Under the pieces are notes generated by a model, which saw nothing but the letters and a program-made list of their open reading frames with translations, was not told the DNA's origin and did not search any database. A program made the translations under genes and the position numbers. This document shows, in pieces, positions 60,689 to 64,000 of a DNA stretch of 64,000 nt. Numbering within the stretch: the stretch's first letter is position 1; every line of letters begins with the position of its first letter. Source of the DNA: Ephemerocybe angulata (Eukaryota; Basidiomycota; Agaricomycetes; Agaricales; Psathyrellaceae); assembly GCA_013368325.1 (NCBI GenBank), contig JAACJK010000170.1, positions 62,001-126,000 of the forward strand, read 5' to 3'.

Positions 60689-60729
60689 TACTAGCCGCCT
60701 GAGAAAAGCATAAAAAATTACGTCCGTCC

Positions 60730-62450
60730 GTCTGTTTGGACGCAAGGACGCTGAGTCAGCGGGCGCTAACGAGTCGGATAAGTAGGCTGCCTAAGTACTC
60801 GGACGAAAATGGCGGGGCTCGCCCTTTCGCTAATGTACCCTGAATTCGCTTCCAACAATACTACTTACTGCTGTCGATTTGACCTTCTTCGACGGCTTCG
60901 GTCGCTATCCCGCCGCCCTTGTCGTATCACTGGCATTAGGCGCCTATGTGCGGTTGTTTGTTGGCGCCTTTGGCCCTCAGTCATCAGCGGCGCCGAAGCT
61001 TCCGTCGATTGATGATCATCATCTTGCTGGCGACGACGACGATGCGGCTCTTTCCAAGAGCGAAGAGTATCGTCAAAGTATCGTGGCAACACCCCAAGCG
61101 ACCCTACTCAGACAGGGGAAGGTACTCGTATACGTTATCCGGGGTTGGATTCCATATTGCAAAAAGGTGCGTACCTGTGCTTGAGACGCAAACGAGTACC
61201 TCATCTCTTCTCGACAGAAAATCATCATCTGGCTCACGAAAACGACACGCAGCCCTCTCCAACGACCGAGGCACTGGGATATGGAAGAATCAGGCAATCG
61301 CAGGCACGCTCAGATGGCGACGACGGACGACTGGGCCCTCTTCAATGACCGACCCATAGGACGACCTGCTTGGACGTGGAAAGATGATTGAAGACGATAT
61401 CCGGATTCTAGATTGCAAGGAAGGTGCGTACCTATGCTCGAGTCTAACCCATCTTTTGTTGATAGGCAATCATCATCTTGTTCCACCCGGATCACGATGA
61501 TTCCGGCGACGCCAGGGCAGCCGAGCGTGCTCGTACTGAAGAAGCTGCTCGTAGGCATATCCTGGGTAATGTCGTCCTGGAATATCACGGACTCGAGTCC
61601 CCCATCGCCTCACACCACCTCTGGTGCCTCACCCTCCTCTGTTCCAGTGTCCATCCTATCACTTCGGCGTACACAGTCTGGAGCCAGACTCGACCCTGTG
61701 GGCACAGAGAGGCTGGACAGTCAGAAGAACTTGATTACATTGGACACAAGTCTTCTTGAATCTCAACCGCATCCTCGAGCACGACACTGGGCTAACACTG
61801 GCTCATGAACATGACTCTCCGACCGACAACATGAGATGGCCAATGATCCCGTCCACTGCTGTACCTATTCTCGCTCTTCTTTGACCGCGCCCGCAGTGCC
61901 TGCGGCACTCGCCAACCGAGAACGAGCTCCAGCGCCGGATCACCTCGTGGACGCAGTCTTGACACCATAACTCAAGCAGCACCCATTACTGCAGCCGACA
62001 CAGCGGATGAGCACGACAGTGGGGCAGACCGCTGGAAGGCTGTTGTAGAGGTGGTGAATGGGAAGCCATGTAGAGGTGGAAGATGTATGTGTGTGTGTGT
62101 GTTCCAAGGTCGGCACGCCTGTCGGCGACGTGCGTGCTGGGAATCGGGATCGAGGAGATGACACTTACCAACTACGCGATGGTCCGCCAATACCCCACCC
62201 GCCTCTCTCTTACATTCGTCACCGACAGTGCACATCGTATCTCCGAGCAAGTTCGTCGCTCTCAAGTCCATCTTAGCGCCTGTGGTGGGTCCTCCAGTCC
62301 TCCACCCACGCCATCCTCTCCGATCGCTTCTTAACGTCGCATTTTACATTGCGCTTGGACGATGGAGTGCTCGAGGGGGTCGATGGTTACCAGCGGTGCG
62401 GGTGGGTCATGCAGTATTGAAAGGTCTGTGCGCAAGCAGTCGCTGACGCG
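60730..62450 (+). repeat. Dispersed repeat family, inverted copy
   Basis: It runs opposite to copies I and III. Matching blocks in order: gtttggacgcaaggacgctgagtcagcgggcgctaacgag; 'tgctgtcgatttgaccttcttcgac'; 'ttgttggcgcctttggccctcagtcatcagc'; and 'gtgctgggaatcgggatcgaggagatgacacttac', which pairs with the block at about 26955-27000. A block with 'ttgcaaaaaggtgcgtacctgtgcttgag' is repeated about 245 bp later in altered form. Exon-like pieces such as YPAALVVSLALGAYVRLFVGA and IIILFHPDHDD recur, but no full gene is seen. A (GT) microsatellite is at 62087-62102. Confidence 0.6.
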
Positions 62451-62639
62451 TAATGTTTGCAACTGGCCCTTCTAATGAGAAGGATTTGAAGCTTGCAGTT
62501 TGACTTCTAATGAGAAGCCTCTAGCTTAGAACAATTTTTTGCAAAGCTTACCTAACAACTGCCTAAAGAGGAAGGCGTGCACGCACGCCCAGGCGCGCAA
62601 CCCTAATGACCGCCTCAAGAGGCACTCCAGCAATTGACA

Positions 62640-62740
62640 CTCCGTAGCCTAACCGCTAAACGGCCCTAACCCAAACCCTACCCGCTTCGCGGGTGCGGGC
62701 AGTCGCCCGCGGAAACCCTAAAACCCTAACCGACCCCTAA
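62640..62740. repeat. Telomere-like CCCTAA repeats
   Basis: Repeated AACCCTAA-type words occur in several phases (ggccctaacccaaaccctaccc, then aaaccctaaaaccctaaccgacccctaacc) around a GC-rich hairpin (acccgcttcgcgggt). The words are degenerate and short, so this is interstitial and not a chromosome end. Confidence 0.6.
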
Positions 62741-64000
62741 CCGTGTACGCTGGTGTCGTGAACACTGGTCAGCCTACTTATTTTCTCTTCTCTTCCTTTC
62801 ATTTCTTCCTTTACTATTCATTCGTGCGCATTCCTGCACACTCTTGCACACCTTTGCACACCCTTGCACACCTTCACACTGCCTTCGCTCTTCTGAGCCT
62901 TCCCCTCACTTCATGCACAGCACGTTCGTGCTTCTTATTCTCGTGCACAGCACGTTCACACCTTGTTCACACCTTTGTTCTCAGGCGCACTGCCCGCGCG
63001 CTGCTTTTAGTCATATCGACTCATATGGACTCTATTGTTCTTTGGATCATTCTATTGTTCTATTTTCGTTCGAGATCATCTGGACACATATATACTCGTA
63101 GCTACTCGTTCATTATTCCCCACTTGATCTCTTTGACTATACAGGTACATAGTCGCTTCGCTCCTATTCCCTGTATTCTATTTACCTTTGACTATACAGC
63201 TCTTGTATCTGCATCGCTGCTCGTCGCTCGTCCGACCTCTGCTCCTCTGCTCTCTGCTCTCTGCTCGTCGCTCGTCCGACATCAGCCGGCGTCTTCGCCA
63301 CATTAGATCAAGTCCTCCTAACTGCGCCGACGTCCATCGTCCTCGCAGCCCCTGCTAGCCGGCACCATCGCGCCCACCCGTTCCCCCTCACCTGCAACCT
63401 CTGACGGCTCTGAACCGGACAGCTGTGCACCATACCTTCACGGCCTACAGATCGACTCCGCCTACCTCCGATCCACCACCGATCCAGTCTTCTCCTCAGT
63501 CTACTGGTACATCGACCGGAACGGCTCAACTGTCTACACCGACTGCACAGAACAACCCTGCCCCCACGCTAAGGAAACCCAGGATTCTATCCCCGGCTTC
63601 TACCTCTCTGGCCTCCGTGGAGAACTAGTCCTACCACTAGTCCCACAATACCTGCACCCTACCAGCCCGCCTAGTCGCGTCCCACCCCCATTGTCGCCTC
63701 CGCCGCCGTACTCCCCGAAACTCCCCGACTACCCAAGTCCACCTTCTACCATGTCCGACGCTGCATCCGTCCAACGTCTCGAAACCCTCTTCACCAAGCT
63801 TATACAAGCCCAGGAGAGGACCAACGACCAGCTAACCAAACTGGCTACCGCTCAAACCCAAGCTGCCTCTGCCGTAGCCCCACCTGCGCCCTACTACCAC
63901 GCAGGTCGGGGCTGTCAACGTGTCCACTGGTTCCAGCATGGCTCGCCCGGAGACCTTCAAGGGAGGCTCTGCTGATGCCAGGCGGTTCCTCCAGTTCTAT
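62741..64000 (+). mobile_element. 5' part of a probable Ty3/gypsy LTR retrotransposon (cut by window end)
   Basis: A gag-like frame starts at 63751 (MSDAASVQRLETLFTKLIQA) with a coiled-coil and Ala/Gln-rich stretch. After a one-base frame change near 63900 it continues VNVSTGSSMARPETFKGGSA and RRFLQFY, the capsid start typical of fungal Ty3/gypsy gag. Upstream (62741-63300) is a TATA- and pyrimidine-rich region with 'ttgcacaccttt' repeats that could be the 5' LTR and leader, perhaps starting TGTCGTGAACACTGG at 62754. The second LTR lies outside the window, so the borders are unproven. Confidence 0.6.

Noticed and set aside
62087..62102. GT microsatellite and CA repeat (52540-52558)
   Set aside because: Simple repeats. 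Noted in the features that contain them, with no separate significance.
62743..63306. 187-codon plus-strand frame
   Set aside because: Low-complexity pyrimidine-rich sequence with repeated 'ttgcacacc' words in a probable LTR or leader. Not protein-like.

Overview
The window is nuclear DNA from a basidiomycete fungus, most likely an agaricomycete. The evidence is the many 45-65 nt GT-AG introns, intron-rich orthologues of fungal genes (ACH1-type acetyl-CoA hydrolase, allantoate-permease-like MFS transporter, GST, GH13 alpha-amylase), large NACHT-WD40 and TPR-CHAT genes, an F-box gene, and a dense, varied set of transposons. I cannot name the species.

Layout. 1-3,555: almost gene-free, with one 5' fragment of a membrane-protein gene. 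3,556-5,712: ACH1, intact with 10 exons. 6,100-12,480: a tandem, partly decayed family of small unknown proteins (copies A, B, C, D), interrupted by a TA-flanked TIR element and by an intact multi-pass membrane protein gene (10,585-11,826). 12,686-15,113: MFS transporter. 15,243-16,265: a second TIR element of the same family. 16,690-18,510 and 26,280-28,700: two direct copies of a degenerate dispersed repeat, with an inverted copy at 60,730-62,450. 20,248-25,178: a fungal NLR (NACHT plus 11 WD40 units) carrying a frameshift and a damaged splice donor. 29,385-32,846: a TPR-CHAT (caspase-like) gene. 35,383-36,609: tRNA-Arg and GST. 37,190-40,257: F-box gene. 41,125: second tRNA-Arg. 41,513-52,649: a PEBP gene split by about 10.3 kb of nested retrotransposons (a LINE with a Copia element inside its 3' end). 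53,665-55,624: secreted alpha-amylase. 56,725-57,980: secreted repeat protein with six near-identical cationic segments. 58,376: third tRNA-Arg. 59,002-59,441: small secreted C2H2-like protein. 60,332-60,688: hAT-type MITE. 62,640-64,000: telomere-like repeats, then the 5' part of what looks like a Ty3/gypsy element cut by the window edge.

Themes. Two signalling or cell-death-type genes (NLR and TPR-CHAT) lie about 4 kb apart on the same strand in a repeat-rich region. Two secreted proteins with a shared acidic 'T-R-E-(I/L)-EEL-SER' module sit next to each other at 56.7-59.4 kb. One carries six cationic amphipathic 20-mers and is the best candidate here for an undescribed peptide precursor. 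The LINE shows an uncommon endonuclease-RNase H-RT order and a textbook -1 frameshift heptamer at its ORF1/ORF2 junction. No bacterial, CRISPR or rRNA features were seen. All exon models are hand-made from splice signals and reading frame; where I give a total length, the exon sum is a multiple of three.
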